A DNA stretch of 64,000 bases from Tetracentron sinense (taxonomy: Eukaryota > Streptophyta > Magnoliopsida > Trochodendrales > Trochodendraceae), in the NCBI GenBank assembly GCA_015143295.1, contig JABCRI010001388.1:1-64000 (forward strand), read 5' to 3'. Made by a program: the position numbers and the translations under genes. The notes under the pieces are model-generated. The model ran no database searches, had not been told where the DNA came from, and was given only the letters and a program-made list of their open reading frames with translations. Positions 32,405 to 45,734 of this stretch are shown here, piece by piece. Positions within the stretch are counted from its first letter, which is position 1. Each line of letters opens with the position of its first letter.

Positions 32405-34703
32405 TGTCGCGACCCAAAACCCACCCTAGGAGTTAGAGTGAATCTTGGACGACTTAATCATGACTTACATGACTTGCTTGACGAACCAGCCTGCAAAACT
32501 CACAGAACATATACAATAGAGGATAACAGCGGAAGCATAACTATAAAACACAACGGAAGTCTAACAAACCTCTAAGAATATACATGCGCAAATCCAAGTT
32601 ATACAAAAGTAACCAAAAGAAAGTGCGGACAGACCCGCCAAAATACATGAAAGTATATCTCTCATCTCACCCACAGCTATTCACTCAGAATCTACAACCA
32701 CCTAATGGTAACCCTCTACGGGAGGTTCCTCCAAAGGCTCCTCGACGTACTCCTCCTCCACCCAAGGGCTCGGAGCACAGATATCAAATGGAGCAGCTGC
32801 TCCGCCGTCACCTGCCGACATAAGAAGTACGGCTGAGCATGGAATACTCAGCGGGTACTAATACTAACCAATAGTCACTAGCAACACCATAGCATATAGA
32901 AGTAGGAAGCATTTCACATATAGTAAGCAGGAAACAATTCAAGCATATAAAGCAGGAATAATTCATATCATGACAATAAAGTAAAGGAGTATATAATCAT
33001 GCTTGAATTCATAAAAGCCGATAAAACCCTTGAAAACACCGTGCACTTGACTTGACTGAAAACACCATTTCCTTGCTTGAAAACTTGTCATGTTTGTCTT
33101 ATCTTATCGTATCATGCATGTCATGCCATGTCTGTCATGCTTGCTTGGAAAGTAAACTACTTGTGAGGGAAGGGAGACCCTTCTTCCTAAATGCCTATGC
33201 TTGTCATGCCATGTCATGTCATGCTTGTATCATGCTTGGAAGAGTAAACTACTTGTGAGGGAAGGGAGACCCTTCTTCCTAAATGCTCATGTCATGTCCT
33301 TTCACTTGTGAGATGTTCTTGTGAGATGTACTTGCGAGGGAAGGGAGGCCCTTCTTATGTTATGTATGCACTTGCGAGGGAAGGGAGACCCTTCTTATGA
33401 AAATGCATGATTGTCTTGTCCTTGCCAAAAGCGAGGTAAAACATATCGTACGATATGCCCCACCTCTAAATCCCATTCTTGAAAACCTCGGTAAATCATG
33501 TCATGTATGCGTGCTCGTGAGGTCGTGTGCATACTTGCATTTGGAATTAAATATGGCATTTGAGTAATTCATAACACATAACATCAATGATTTGGGCAAT
33601 TTAATATTGATATCATTTAGGGAAAGCGAACAATCACACTATCATAACCCTAGCAATTTCCATAAACCTTAAACATGCATTTTCTTAATTTATCATTCAT
33701 TTTATTCACCTTGGCATTTCATCAAACATGGTACATTCATTATTTATTAACCCTACAACATGCTTTTCTAGGTGGGTTATACTCACATCACACTTGTATG
33801 TTTATTATTAGTACAATGCCCTTCCCCATTCATTCATTACATCATCCACACGGCATCCATTCGCCAACATCCATCTCCATTTACCATACATACCACCCAT
33901 CTCATAATATATATATATATATGAAGGAAAACAAGAAGAAATAAGGAAAGGAGAGGCTATAACTAGGAGGGTAGTAAAAAGCACCGACCTTGAAGAGATG
34001 AGGAAGAAACCCCTCTTCCAAACGACCGTGAGTTGCTGCCCTAGCTTGGAACACGAGCTCCACACGAGCTTGAGCCGAGATCTTGAAGGAAAACGTACTT
34101 GAGGATGATCTAGGGTCTCAAACCCCTTTGATTTCTCTTCAAAATGGAAACCCTAGGTTTAGGAAAACCTTCTCCTTTCTCTCTATCTCTCAAAAGACTC
34201 TAAGGGTTGAGAATGAGCCCTAAAGGCTCGGGCAATCCTATATAAGAAAGGGTATAACACCCGAATGCCGAAAATGCCCTTAGTGAAAATTCTGTAAAAC
34301 GCGAGGACCGAGCGATCGGTGGTTATGACCGATCGATCGGTTGCCTACCGAGCGATCGGTGTTTATGACCGATCGACCGGTCAAAAACTCACTCTCTGGA
34401 AAATTTCCCCATACAAACTTTCTGACCGCGCGATAGCTACCGATCGATCGGTTATGGACCGATCGATCGCTGACTGGACCGAGCGATCGGTTCTCTGTAT
34501 GTCTGGACTGTTTTGACCATATCTTTTGACTCGCTCGTCGGATTTCGACGATTCAACTTGCGTTGGGTTCGTCTTTCGAAAACGCACATTTCTGACGTTT
34601 CGGAATTTTCGATTTCTCCTTTATTTATTAATTAGACTACAAAAATGGCCAATTAGCTACGAAGGTGCTATTCATTAAGGATGAAAAAGTCCGGGGTGCT
34701 ACA
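32405..34703 (-). repeat. array LTR 2 (5' LTR of element 1, 3' LTR of element 2)
   Basis: TG...CA ends. Four AGGGAAGGG...CCCTTCTT hairpin units (about 33168-33395). Its left 150 bp matches LTR 1 type (CTTAATCATGAC, GAACCAGCC), its middle matches LTRs 3-5, and its right end (GACTACAAAAATGGCCAATTAGC, GGGGTGCTACA) matches only LTR 3. TATATA is at 34239-34244. Confidence 0.95.
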
Positions 34704-34795
34704 TTCTCCCCCCCTTACAAAAATTTCGTCCCCGAAATTTGGACGATACATACATGCATCAAATCAAAACAAAATTATAAGCCATATGCACAAGT

Positions 34796-37700
34796 CTATT
34801 CAAACAACTCGGGATACTTTGCTTTGACTTCGGCTTCACGCTCCCACGTGGCTTCTTCTCGGGCATGATGTTGCCATTGCACGAGAACCAAAGGGATTGT
34901 CTTGTTGCGAAGCACTTGATCTCTCCGATCCAATATGTGAATCGGCTTCTCAACCAACGTGAGATCTTCTCGAATTTCCAACGGTTCCAATTCTAGTACA
35001 TGCGAAGGGTCCGCAATGTACTTCCGAAGCATAGACACGTGGAAAACGTTGTGAACCGCGGCCATGTAAGGTGGAAGAGCTACTCGATAAGCAACTTCAC
35101 CAACCCGCGTGATAATCTCAAACGGTCCAACATAGCGAGGACTAAGCTTGCCTCTTTTGCCGAATCTCATAATCCCTTTGCTAGGAGATACTTTCACAAA
35201 GACTCGATCCCCTACTTGAAATTCCAAGTCCCTGCGGCGCGTGTCTGCATAGCTCTTTTGGCGATCTTGAGCGGCTTTCAACCGATCCCGGATGATCTTG
35301 ACTATACTAGCAGTTTGCTCAATCAACTCCGGACCAAGTACTTTTCTTTCTCCTACCTCATCCCAGTAGAGAGGAGACCTGCAGCTTCGCCCATACAAAG
35401 CCTCGAACGGAGCCATTTGGATACTCGCCTGATAGCTATTGTTGTAGGCGAACTCCACCAAAGGCAAGTGCTCTTCCCAACTGCCTTTGAAATCCAGCAT
35501 ACAAGCCCGAAGCATATCTTCTATTACTTGGTTCACCCTCTCGGTTTGTCCATCCGTTTGTGGATGAAAAGCAGTGCTGAAATCAAGTCGGGAACCCATA
35601 GCTTCCTGAAAGCTTTTCCAGAATCGTGATGTGAATCTTGGATCCCGATCCGACACAATACTGACAGGCACTCCGTGCAACCTCACCACTTCCTTGATGT
35701 ACAAAGCAGCTAACTGACTAGAGTTGAAAGTAGTTCGGTAAGGCAAGAAGTGAGCGGACTTCGTCAAACGATCCACTACTACCCATATCGCATCTGAACC
35801 CCTTGCCGTCTTTGGCAAGCCAACTATGAAATCCATGGATATGTTCTCCCATTTCCACTCGGGAATCGGAAGGGACTGTAATAGACCTGCGGGCCGCATG
35901 TGTTCTGCTTTCACCTGTTGGCACACCAAGCACCGTGCTACATATTCCGCAACCTCCCTCTTCATATTCCGCCACCAAAAGTGACTCTTGAGGTTCCGGT
36001 ACATCTTCGTACCCCCTGGATGCACAGTGTACTTTGCCCGGTGGGCTTCATCCATAATCTCCCTCCGAAGATTTGCATTGGCTGGAACACACAGCCTTCC
36101 CTTGAATGTGATAGCACCTCGGCTAGTGAGAGAGAAGTCCTCACTACCCTTAGCAACTTCCTTGTCCCGATAAGCCAACAATTCAGCATCCGTGGCTTGG
36201 TATTCTTGGATCAAATCTATAATGTATGGCCGAACCGTGACATTTGCCAAGATAGGACTACGGACAGAGTCATTCACACTAATGTCCAGATTTGCCAAGT
36301 CTTCAAGTAGCTTCCATTCTTGCACTAACATGCATGCTAATAACCCCGGAGGTCTTCTACTCAAAGCATCAGCCACTACATTTGCTTTACCCGGGTGGTA
36401 TTGAATGGTACAATCATAGTCCTTCAGAAATTCCATCCAACGCCTTTGCCTTAGATTCAGCTCCTTTTGGGAAAAGAGATACTTGAGACTCTTGTGATCA
36501 GTGAACACATAGAACTCCACCCCATAAAGGTAATGACGCCAAATCTTAAGTGCAAACACGACCGCCGCAAGCTCCAAGTCGTGCGTAGGATAGTTCTTCT
36601 CATGCTCCTTCAACTGCCTTGATGCATAGGCAATGACTTTCTTGTGCTGCATGAGTACACACCCAAGTCCAACGTGTGAGGCATCACTATACACCTCATA
36701 CCCATAAGGTCCGGATGGCACCGTAAGGACAGGAGCTGTGGTAAGCCTCTTCTTCAGTTCCGTGAAACTGATCTCACACTTGTCGCTCCATACAAACTTA
36801 GCGTTCTTCCTTGTCAGGTAAGTGAGCGGTGCTGCAAGGCTGGAGAAACCCTCTACGAATCTCCTGTAGTAGCCTGCCAACCCAAGAAAACTGCGTATCT
36901 CCGTGACACTCTTGGGCCTCGCCCAATTCATGACTGCCTCTATCTTCTTTGGATCCACCGAAATGCCTTCCGCCGATACAACGTGGCCTAGGAATGACAC
37001 CTCTTCCAACCAAAACTCACACTTGCTAAGTTTGGCGTATAGCTTGTGCTCTCTTAGCATTTCCAAAGCAAGGCGTAGGTCGCGTGTGTGATCTTCCCGT
37101 GTCTGGGAATAAACCAAAATGTCATCAACAAATACAATCACGCACCTATCAAGATATGGCCGGAACACCCGGTTCATCAAATCCATAAAGGCTGCCGGCG
37201 CGTTCGTGAGTCCAAAAGGCATCACCAAGAACTCGTAATGTCCATATCGAGTCCTGAAAGCAGTTTTGGGAACATCTTCCGCCTTAATCTTCAACTGGTG
37301 ATAACCCGATCGAAGATCTATCTTTGAGAAAAATCTCGCTCCCTTCAACTGATCGAACAAGTCATCAATCCTAGGCAAGGGATACCTATTCTTTATAGTG
37401 ACTTTGTTCAATTGCCTGTAATCGACACACATCCGCATCGAGCCATCTTTCTTCTTAACAAACAACACCGGGGCACCCCATGGTGAGACACTTGGTCGAA
37501 TGAAGCCAAGGCCTTGCAATTCCTCCAACTGAGTCTTTAACTCCTTGAGTTCAATAGGGGCCATTCTATACGGAGCCCTGCAAACAGGAGCTGTGCCTGG
37601 TGCAAGCTCGATCATAAACTCAATCTCCCTGTCTGGAGGCAATCCTGGCAACTCCTCTGGAAATACATCCAGGAACTCACTCACAACCGGAATAGTTGAT

Positions 37701-38121
37701 GAGTCCTTTGCCTCGGGGTTAGCTACGCCCAACGCCGCAAAACGAGCAATAGATCTGCTTTTCAACCCGCGAAAGTGGAATGGTTTTCCTTCTACTGGCT
37801 TGAAGAGTACCATTTTCTCAAAGCAAGCTACATGCCCATGATGTGCTGCTAACCAATCCATTCCCAATATGACATCAAAGTCTTGGAATCCAAGGACGAT
37901 GAGATCAACCGCCAACTCGTGGCTTCCAACTTGGACCACACCATTTCTATACACTTTATCTGCCAATACTGTTTTGCCAAGAGGAGTCGAAATGGCTAAC
38001 TCCGGTTCTAGCTGACTTGGCTCCCCAGAAAAGCCTTCTGAAAAACTCGGCGAGACAAACGAATGAGTAGACCCGGTATCAATCAACACTCGAGCCAAAT
38101 ACTCATTGACTAGTAGGGTTC
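34796..38121 (-). CDS. pol: Pol polyprotein of element 2, intact
   Basis: Same domain order and the same length to the stop as element 1: protease [10 protein letters not shown], reverse transcriptase with FVDD, RNase H, integrase with HHCC and DD35E residues present, GPY/F and chromodomain-like end. It differs from element 1 Pol at a few tens of residues, clustered in the RNase H-integrase linker (for example [15 protein letters not shown] against [15 protein letters not shown]). Start placed at 38121, the first base after the predicted intron. No frame damage was found, so together with its Gag this copy could be functional. Confidence 0.95.
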
Positions 38122-38263
38122 CTGAAATTTTAGCTAGTTACGTCAATTCAAGCCTCAACAGTGTATACACGTAGGTAATATATATATAGCATACCAACTA
38201 CGTACACAAGGAATAAACATAACACAACAATCACGAATAAGGAAAATAACTCCTAACGCGTAC
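38122..38263 (-). other. predicted intron between gag and pol, element 2 (142 bp)
   Basis: Same GTACGCG donor and TTTCAG acceptor as element 1, but two single-base deletions inside make it 142 bp. Unspliced, pol is therefore in a different frame from gag; spliced, the join V-Q-G-T-L-L-V-N is unchanged. Confidence 0.75.
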
Positions 38264-39512
38264 CTTGCACCACATCGTCAGATGCAAGTGCATCACCCTC
38301 TGTCAAGGCAAAAACTCGCCCCTGGTTCGCCTGGCGAGACTGAGGTGTAGACCGGGTAGTCTGAGATGACGCCTGGTATGATCCTGCTGGGCGTGTCGGG
38401 GGCCTACTATCCTGAGACTGGCCTGGTAAATGCCGGCTAGGGCAATCCCTGATCATGTGGCCCTGGCGACCGCAATGATAACATCCACCAGATGCTCTTC
38501 GGCAATCTCCTGCCGGATGCCTTTTGCCGCATGAAGTGCAGACCTCATATGTGTAGGCTGGAGGGACCGGAGGTGGTGTATACCTCGCTGCCTGAGGGGT
38601 AACTGGCCGTGGGGCCGGAAGAGCCTGAGGTCGAGGTGCCTGTGGCACGTACTGCCGGGGTGCTGGAGGCGCATAAGTCGGCCTCATCTGTGGTGCTGGC
38701 CATGTATACTGATAAGGACCAGTCCGGGCCCGCCTCTCTGGAGGTGCTGAACTATTGGCTTGGCCTCTCGCCAACTCTCTCTTCTTAGACACCGCTTCGG
38801 AATTGGCCTCGACCAATAAGGCCTTGTCTACCACTTCAGGGTAGGTAGCATGCCTGAAAATGGAAACCTTCTCCATAATAACATCCTTGAGCCCTTGCTC
38901 AAATCTTCTCGCCTTCATTGCCTCAGTAGCAACCATATGAGGCGCGAATCTCGACAATTCTGAGAACTTGGCCTCATAAGCGGCCACAGACATCGAACCT
39001 TGCTCAAGGTTGATGAATTCTCTCTCTTTCTTTTCCCGTGCACCGATCGGAAAATACTTCTTGTAAAAAGTATCTTTGAACTCCTCCCAAGTCCACGGTT
39101 GACCTTGCATGGTCAAGTCCCGTGTCCTCAATGCGGACAACCACCAATGGTGGGCTTCGCCCTCTAGCATAAAAACTGCCCATGCCACTTTCTCTTCCTC
39201 TGTAGGAGAGAGCACCGCAAATATCTTCTCAACCTGGAGGATCCAAGCCTCCGCAGTAAGAGGGTCCACACTCCCGTGGAAGGATGGAGGCCTCAATCTC
39301 CTGAATGCCTCAACTCCAGCTGTACGATGTACCGGAGCTGCGGGCGGTGGAGTAGGTGCCGCTGATGCCGGTATAGTTTGCCGAGCCGCCAGGATGGCGA
39401 GTGTCTCAGCAATAGAGCCTAAGACCTGAGAGAGGTCCGGCTGCTCATCCTCATCCCGTGAAGAAGAGGAAGCTCTGGTATGTGGTCCACGACCCCGTGT
39501 GTTCCGTCTCAT
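38253..39512 (-). CDS. gag: Gag of element 2, intact
   Basis: 419 residues starting MRRNTRGRG, with the Gag domain and both zinc knuckles as in element 1. Between residues about 165 and 260 it carries a distinct variant (IGAREKKE, APHMVATE, ATYPEVVDKALLVEANSEA, QANSSAPPERR) shared with element 3. The flanking parts are nearly identical to element 1, which suggests a recombined patch. The last residues G-T-R are encoded by the intron start. Confidence 0.95.
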   Translation of the reverse strand: MRRNTRGRGPHTRASSSSRDEDEQPDLSQVLGSIAETLAILAARQTIPASAAPTPPPAAPVHRTAGVEAFRRLRPPSFHGSVDPLTAEAWILQVEKIFAVLSPTEEEKVAWAVFMLEGEAHHWWLSALRTRDLTMQGQPWTWEEFKDTFYKKYFPIGAREKKEREFINLEQGSMSVAAYEAKFSELSRFAPHMVATEAMKARRFEQGLKDVIMEKVSIFRHATYPEVVDKALLVEANSEAVSKKRELARGQANSSAPPERRARTGPYQYTWPAPQMRPTYAPPAPRQYVPQAPRPQALPAPRPVTPQAARYTPPPVPPAYTYEVCTSCGKRHPAGDCRRASGGCYHCGRQGHMIRDCPSRHLPGQSQDSRPPTRPAGSYQASSQTTRSTPQSRQANQGRVFALTEGDALASDDVVQGTR

Positions 39513-39856
39513 GACTAAAGTCCTGAGAATAATAACACCACATGAGTCTAACTTGAAACCACAGTTTATTTCAATGTCACTTCACAATAATTCAATTTGT
39601 ATTAGTTGTATAATACTAATATACATCACATCAAGTCATCAGAGTATTCATCACATTATACTTATACTTCAGTGTTCTAGCGTACCTAGGACCCGTACTT
39701 GGTTGAAACAACCATTTTGACTAAGACTAAAGTTTAGTCTTACACTTGGAACCAGACTCGCTCCCGACTCACTTCCTTCCTAACTTGTTTCCTAACATAT
39801 GCTCTTGTCAAGCCGTGGTATAAGATTCTAAGTGACCCTAGAGACCTAAAGCCTAA

Positions 39857-39868
39857 GCTCTGATACCA
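39857..39868 (-). other. primer binding site, element 2 (initiator tRNA-Met)
   Basis: TGGTATCAGAGC on the minus strand, four bases from LTR 3. Confidence 0.9.
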
Positions 39869-39872
39869 CTTT

Positions 39873-42173
39873 TGTCGCGACCCAAAACCCACCCTAGGAG
39901 TTAGAGTGAATCTTGGACGACTCAATCATGACTTACATGACTTGCTTGACAAACCAACCTGCAAAACCCCACAGAGCATATACAACAGAGGACATCATAG
40001 CGGAAACATAACTATAAAACACAGCGGAAGTCTAACAAACCTCTAAGTATATACATATGGTCCAAGTTTATACAAAAAAGTAACCAAAAGAAAGTGCGGA
40101 CAGACCCGCCAAAATACATGAAGTATATCTCTCATCTCACCCACAGCTATTCCACTCAGAATCTACAACCACCTAATGGTAACCCTCTACGGGAGGTTCC
40201 TCCAAAGGCTCCTCGACGTACTCCTCCTCCACCCAAGGGCTCGGAGCACAGATATCAAATGGAGCAGCTGCTCCGCCATCACCTGCCGACATAAGAAGTA
40301 CGGCTGAGCATGGAATACTCAGCGGGTACTAAGCACTAACCAACAGTCATAGCGTACAGATAGCATACATAAAGCAGGAATAATTCTTATAAGTTAGAAG
40401 GAAACAATTCATAGCATATAAAGCAGGAATAATTCATATCATGACAATAAAGTAAAGGAGTATATAATCATGCTTGAATTCATAAAAGCCGATAAAACCC
40501 TTGAAAACACCGTGCACTTGACTTGACTGAAAACACCATTTCCTTGCTTGAAAACTTGTCATGTTTGTCTTATCTTATCGTATCATGCATGTCATGCCAT
40601 GTCTGTCATGCTTGCTTGGAAAGTAAACTACTTGTGAGGGAAGGGAGACCCTTCTTCCTAAATGCCCATGCTTGTCATGCCGTGCCATGTCATGCTTGTA
40701 TCATGCTTGGAAAAGTAAACTACTTGTGAGGGAAGGGAGACCCTTCTTCCTAAATGCTCATGTCATGTCCTTTCACTTGTGAGATGTTCTTGTGAGATGT
40801 ACTTGCGAGGGAAGGGAGGCCCTTCTTATGTTATGTATGCACTTGCGAGGGAAGGGAGACCCTTCTTATGAAAATGCATGATTGTCTTGTCCTTGCCAAA
40901 AGCGAGGTAAAACATATCGTACGATATGCCCCACCTCTAAATCCCATTCTTGAAAACCTCGGTAAATCATGTCATGTATGCGTGCTCGTGAGGTCGTGTG
41001 CATACTTGCATTTGGAATTAAATATGGCATTTGAGTAATTCATAACACATAACATCAATGATTTGGGCAATTTAATATTGATATCATTTAGGGAAAGCGA
41101 ACAATCACACTATCATAACCCTAGCAATTTCCATAAACCTTAAACATGCATTTTCTTAATTTATCATTCATTTTATTCACCTTGGCATTTCATCAAACAT
41201 GGTACATTCATTATTATTAACCCTACAACATGCTTTTCTAGGTGGGTTATACTCACATCACACTTGTATGTTCATTATTAGTACTAATGCCCTTCCCCAT
41301 TCATTCATTACATCATCCACACGGCATCCATTCGCCAACATCCATCTCCATTTACCATACATACCACCCATCTCATAATATATATATATATGAAGGAAAA
41401 CAAGAAGAAATAAGGAAAGGAGAGGCTATAACTAGGAGGGTAGTAAAAAGCACCGACCTTGAAGAGATGAGGAAGAAACCCCTCTTCCAAACGACCGTGA
41501 GTTGCTGCCCTAGCTTGGAACACGAGCTCCACCCGAGCTTGAGCCGAGATCTTGAAGGAAAACGTGCTTGAGGATAATCTAGGGTCTCAAACCCTTTGAT
41601 TTCCTCTTCCAAAAATCAAACCCTAGGTTAGGGATCGCCTTCTTCTCCCTTCCTTAGCTCTCAATCTTCTAAGTATTGCAAATAAGCCCTAAAGGCTCGG
41701 GCAAGACTCTTAAGGTAAGAGTAAACCACTCAAAAGACTAAAACACCCTTCTAAATTTTCTGCTAAAAACGCGAGTACCGAGCGATCGGTGTTAATGACC
41801 GATCGATCGGTTGCCTACCGAGCGATCGGTGTTTATGACCGATCGACCGGTCAAAAACTCACTCTCTGGAAAATTTCCCCATACAAACTTTCTGACCGCG
41901 CGATAGCTACCGATCGATCGGTTATGGACCGATCGATCGCTGACTGGACCGAGCGATCGGTTCTCTGTATGTCTGGACTGTTTTGACCATATCTTTTGAC
42001 TCGCTCGTCGGATTTCGACGATTCAACTTGCGTTGGGTTCGTCTTTCGAAAACGCACATTTCTGACGTTTCGGAATTTTTGATTTCTCCTTTATTTATTA
42101 ATTAGACTACAAAAATGGCCAATTAGCTACGAAGGTGCTATTCATTAAGGATGAAAAAGTCCGGGGTGCTACA
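39873..42173 (-). repeat. array LTR 3, with a replaced promoter segment
   Basis: TG...CA ends. Left part of the LTR 4/5 type, right end of the LTR 2 type. Between about 41585 and 41760 it differs strongly from every other LTR in the array (CCTCTTCCAAAAATCAAACC, AAGTATTGCAAATAAGCCC, GACTCTTAAGGTAAGAGTAA) and the TATATA box is absent. Hairpin units lie at about 40633-40865 and palindromic boxes at 41777-41961. Confidence 0.95.
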
Positions 42174-42265
42174 TTCTCCCCCCCTTAGAAAAATTTCGTC
42201 CCCGAAATTTGGACGATACATACATGCATCAAATCAAAACAAAATTATAAGCCATATGCACAAGT

Positions 42266-45200
42266 CTATTCAAACAACTCGGGATACTTTGCTTTGACTT
42301 CGGCTTCACGCTCCCACGTGGCTTCTTCTCGGGCATGATGTTGCCATTGCACGAGAACCAAAGGGATTGTCTTGTTGCGAAGCACTTGATCTCTCAGATC
42401 CAATATGTGAATCGGCTTCTCAACCAACGTGAGATCTTCTCGAATTTCCAACGGTTCCAATTCTAGTACATGCGAAGGGTCCGCAATGTACTTCCGAAGC
42501 ATAGACACGTGGAAAACGTTGTGAACCGCGGCCATGTAAGGTGGAAGAGCTACTCGATAAGCAACTTCACCAACCCGCGTGATAATCTCAAACGGTCCAA
42601 CATAGCGAGGACTAAGCTTGCCTCTTTTGCCGAATCTCATAATCCCTTTGCTAGGAGATACTTTCACAAAGACTCGATCCCCTACTTGAAATTCCAAGTC
42701 CCTGCGGCGCGTGTCTGCATAGCTCTTTTGGCGATCTTGAGCGGCTTTCAACCGATCCCGGATGATCTTGACTATACTAGCTGTTTGCTCAATCAACTCC
42801 GGACCAAGTACTTTTCTTTCTCCTACCTCATCCCAGTAGAGAGGAGACCTGCAGCTTCGCCCATACAAAGCCTCGAACGGAGCCATTTGGATACTCGCCT
42901 GATAGCTATTGTTGTAGGCAAACTCCACCAAAGGCAAGTGCTCTTCCCAACTGCCTTTGAAATCCAGCATACAAGCCCGAAGCATATCTTCTATTACTTG
43001 GTTCACCCTCTCGGTTTGTCCATCCGTTGTGGATGAAAAGCAGTGCTGAAATCAAGTCGGGAACCCATAGCTTCCTGAAAGCTTTTCCAGAATCGTGATG
43101 TGAATCTTGGATCCCGATCCGACACAATACTGACAGGCACTCCGTGCAACCTCACCACTTCCTTGATGTACAAAGCAGCTAACTGACTAGAGTTGAAAGT
43201 AGTTCGGTAAGGCAAGAAGTGAGCGGACTTCGTCAAACGATCCACTACTACCCATATCGCATCTGAACCCCTTGCCGTCTTTGGCAAGCCAACTATGAAA
43301 TCCATGGATATGTTCTCCCATTTCCACTCGGGAATCGGAAGGGACTGTAATAGACCTGCGGGCCGCATGTGTTCTGCTTTCACCTGTTGGCACACCAAGC
43401 ACCGTGCTACATATTCCGCAACCTCCCTCTTCATATTCCGCCACCAAAAGTGACTCTTGAGGTTCCGGTACATCTTCGTACCCCCTGGATGCACAGTGTA
43501 CTTTGCCCGGTGGGCTTCATCCATAATCTCCCTCCGAAGATTTGCATTGGCTGGAACACACAGCCTTCCCTTGAATGTGATAGCACCTCGGCTAGTGAGA
43601 GAGAAGTCCTCACTACCTTAGCAACTTCCTTGTCCCGATAAGCCAACAATTCAGCATCCGTGGCTTGGTATTCTTGGATCAAATCTATAATGTATGGCCG
43701 AACCGTGACATTTGCCAAGATAGGACTACGGACAGAGTCATTCACACTAATGTCCAGATTTGCCAAGTCTTCAAGTAGCTTCCATTCCTGCACTAACATG
43801 CATGCTAATAACCCCGGAGGTCTTCTACTCAAAGCATCAGCCACTACATTTGCTTTACCCGGGTGGTATTGAATGGTACAATCATAGTCCTTCAGAAATT
43901 CCATCCAACGCCTTTGCCTTAGATTCAGCTCCTTTTGGGAAAAGAGATACTTGAGACTCTTGTGATCAGTGAACACATAGAACTCCACCCCATAAAGGTA
44001 ATGACGCCAAATCTTAAGTGCAAACACGACCGCCGCAAGCTCCAAGTCGTGCGTAGGATAGTTCTTCTCATGCTCCTTCAACTGCCTTGATGCATAGGCA
44101 ATGACTTTCTTGTGCTGCATGAGTACACACCCAAGTCCAACGTGTGAGGCATCACTATACACCTCATACCCATAAGGTCCGGATGGCACCGTAAGGACAG
44201 GAGCTGTGGTAAGCCTCTTCTTCAGTTCCGTGAAACTGATCTCACACTTGTCGCTCCATACAAACTTAGCGTTCTTCCTTGTCAGGTAAGTGAGCGGTGC
44301 TGCAAGGCTGGAGAAACCCTCTACGAATCTCCTGTAGTAGCCTGCCAACCCAAGAAAACTGCGTATCTCCGTGACACTCTTGGGCCTCGCCCAATTCATG
44401 ACTGCCTCTATCTTCTTTGGATCCACCGAAATGCCTTCCGCCGATACAACGTGGCCTAGGAATGCCACCTCTTCCAACCAAAACTCACACTTGCTAAGTT
44501 TGGCGTATAGCTTGTGCTCTCTTAGCATTTCCAAAGCAAGGCGTAGGTCGCGTGTGTGATCTTCCCGTGTCTGGGAATAAACCAAAATGTCATCAACAAA
44601 TACAATCACGCACCTATCAAGATATGGCCGGAACACCCGGTTCATCAAATCCATAAAGGCTGCCGGCGCGTTCGTGAGTCCAAAAGGCATCACCAAGAAC
44701 TCGTAGTGTCCATATCGAGTCCTGAAAGCAGTTTTGGGAACATCTTCCGCCTTAATCTTCAACTGGTGATAACCCGATCGAAGATCTATCTTTGAGAAAA
44801 ATCTCGCTCCCTTCAACTGATCGAACAAGTCATCAATCCTAGGCAAGGGATACCTATTCTTTATAGTGACTTTGTTCAATTGCCTGTAATCGACACACAT
44901 CCGCATCGAGCCATCTTTCTTCTTAACAAACAACACCGGGGCACCCCATGGTGAGACACTTGGTCGAATGAAGCCAAGGCCTTGCAATTCCTCCAACTGA
45001 GTCTTTAACTCCTTGAGTTCAATAGGGGCCATTCTATATGGAGCTCTGCAATACAGGAGCTGTGCCTGGTGCAAGCTCGATCATAAACTCAATCTCCCTG
45101 TCTGGAGGCAATCCTGGCAACTCCTCTGGAAATACATCCAGGAACTCACTCACAACCGGAATAGTTGATGAGTCCTTTGCCTCGGGGTTAGCTAAGCTCA

Positions 45201-45590
45201 ACGCCGCAAAACGAGCAATAGATCTGCTTTTCAACCCGCGAAAGTGGAATGGTTTTCCTTCTACTGGCTTGAAGAGTACCATCTTCTCAAAGCAAGCTAC
45301 ATGCCCATGATGTGCTGCTAACCAATCCATTCCCAATATAACATCAAAGTCTTGGAATCCAAGGACGATGAGATCAACCGCCAACTCGTGGCTTCCAACT
45401 TGGACCACACTATTTCTATACACTTTATCTGCCAATACTGTTTTGCCGAGAGGAGTCGAAATGGCTAACTCCGGTTCTAGCTGACTTGGCTCCACAGAAA
45501 AGCCTTCTGAAAAACTCGGCGAGACAAACGAATGAGTAGACCCGGTATCAATCAACACTCGAGCCAAATACTCATTGACTAGTAGGGTTC
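42266..45590 (-). pseudogene. pol: Pol of element 3, broken by frameshifts
   Basis: Same domains as elements 1 and 2, but three single-base changes break the frame: a lost T near 43026 in the integrase region just before QTERVNQ, a lost C near 43615 between RNase H and integrase, and an extra base near 45051 shortly after protease. Protease remains open upstream through [20 protein letters not shown]. Motifs including FVDD are otherwise conserved, so the damage is recent. Confidence 0.95.
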
Positions 45591-45734
45591 CTGAAATTTT
45601 AACTAGCGGAGTTAATCCATGCATCAACAGTGTATACACGTAGGTAAATATATATATAGCATACCAACTACGTACACAAGGAATAAAACATAACACAACA
45701 ATCACGAATAAGGAAAATAACTCCTAACGCGTAC
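45591..45734 (-). other. predicted intron between gag and pol, element 3 (144 bp)
   Basis: Same donor and acceptor positions as element 1. The acceptor-proximal 30 bases are of a second type (CTCCGCTAGTTAAAATTTCAG region) shared with element 4. In this type the pol frame stays open through the intron, with an ATG at about 45628. Confidence 0.75.

Noticed and set aside
27529..45310. Many plus-strand open frames of 60-210 codons across the array
   Set aside because: They repeat at the same offset in every unit and lie exactly opposite the gag and pol genes; they are mirror frames with no recognisable domains.
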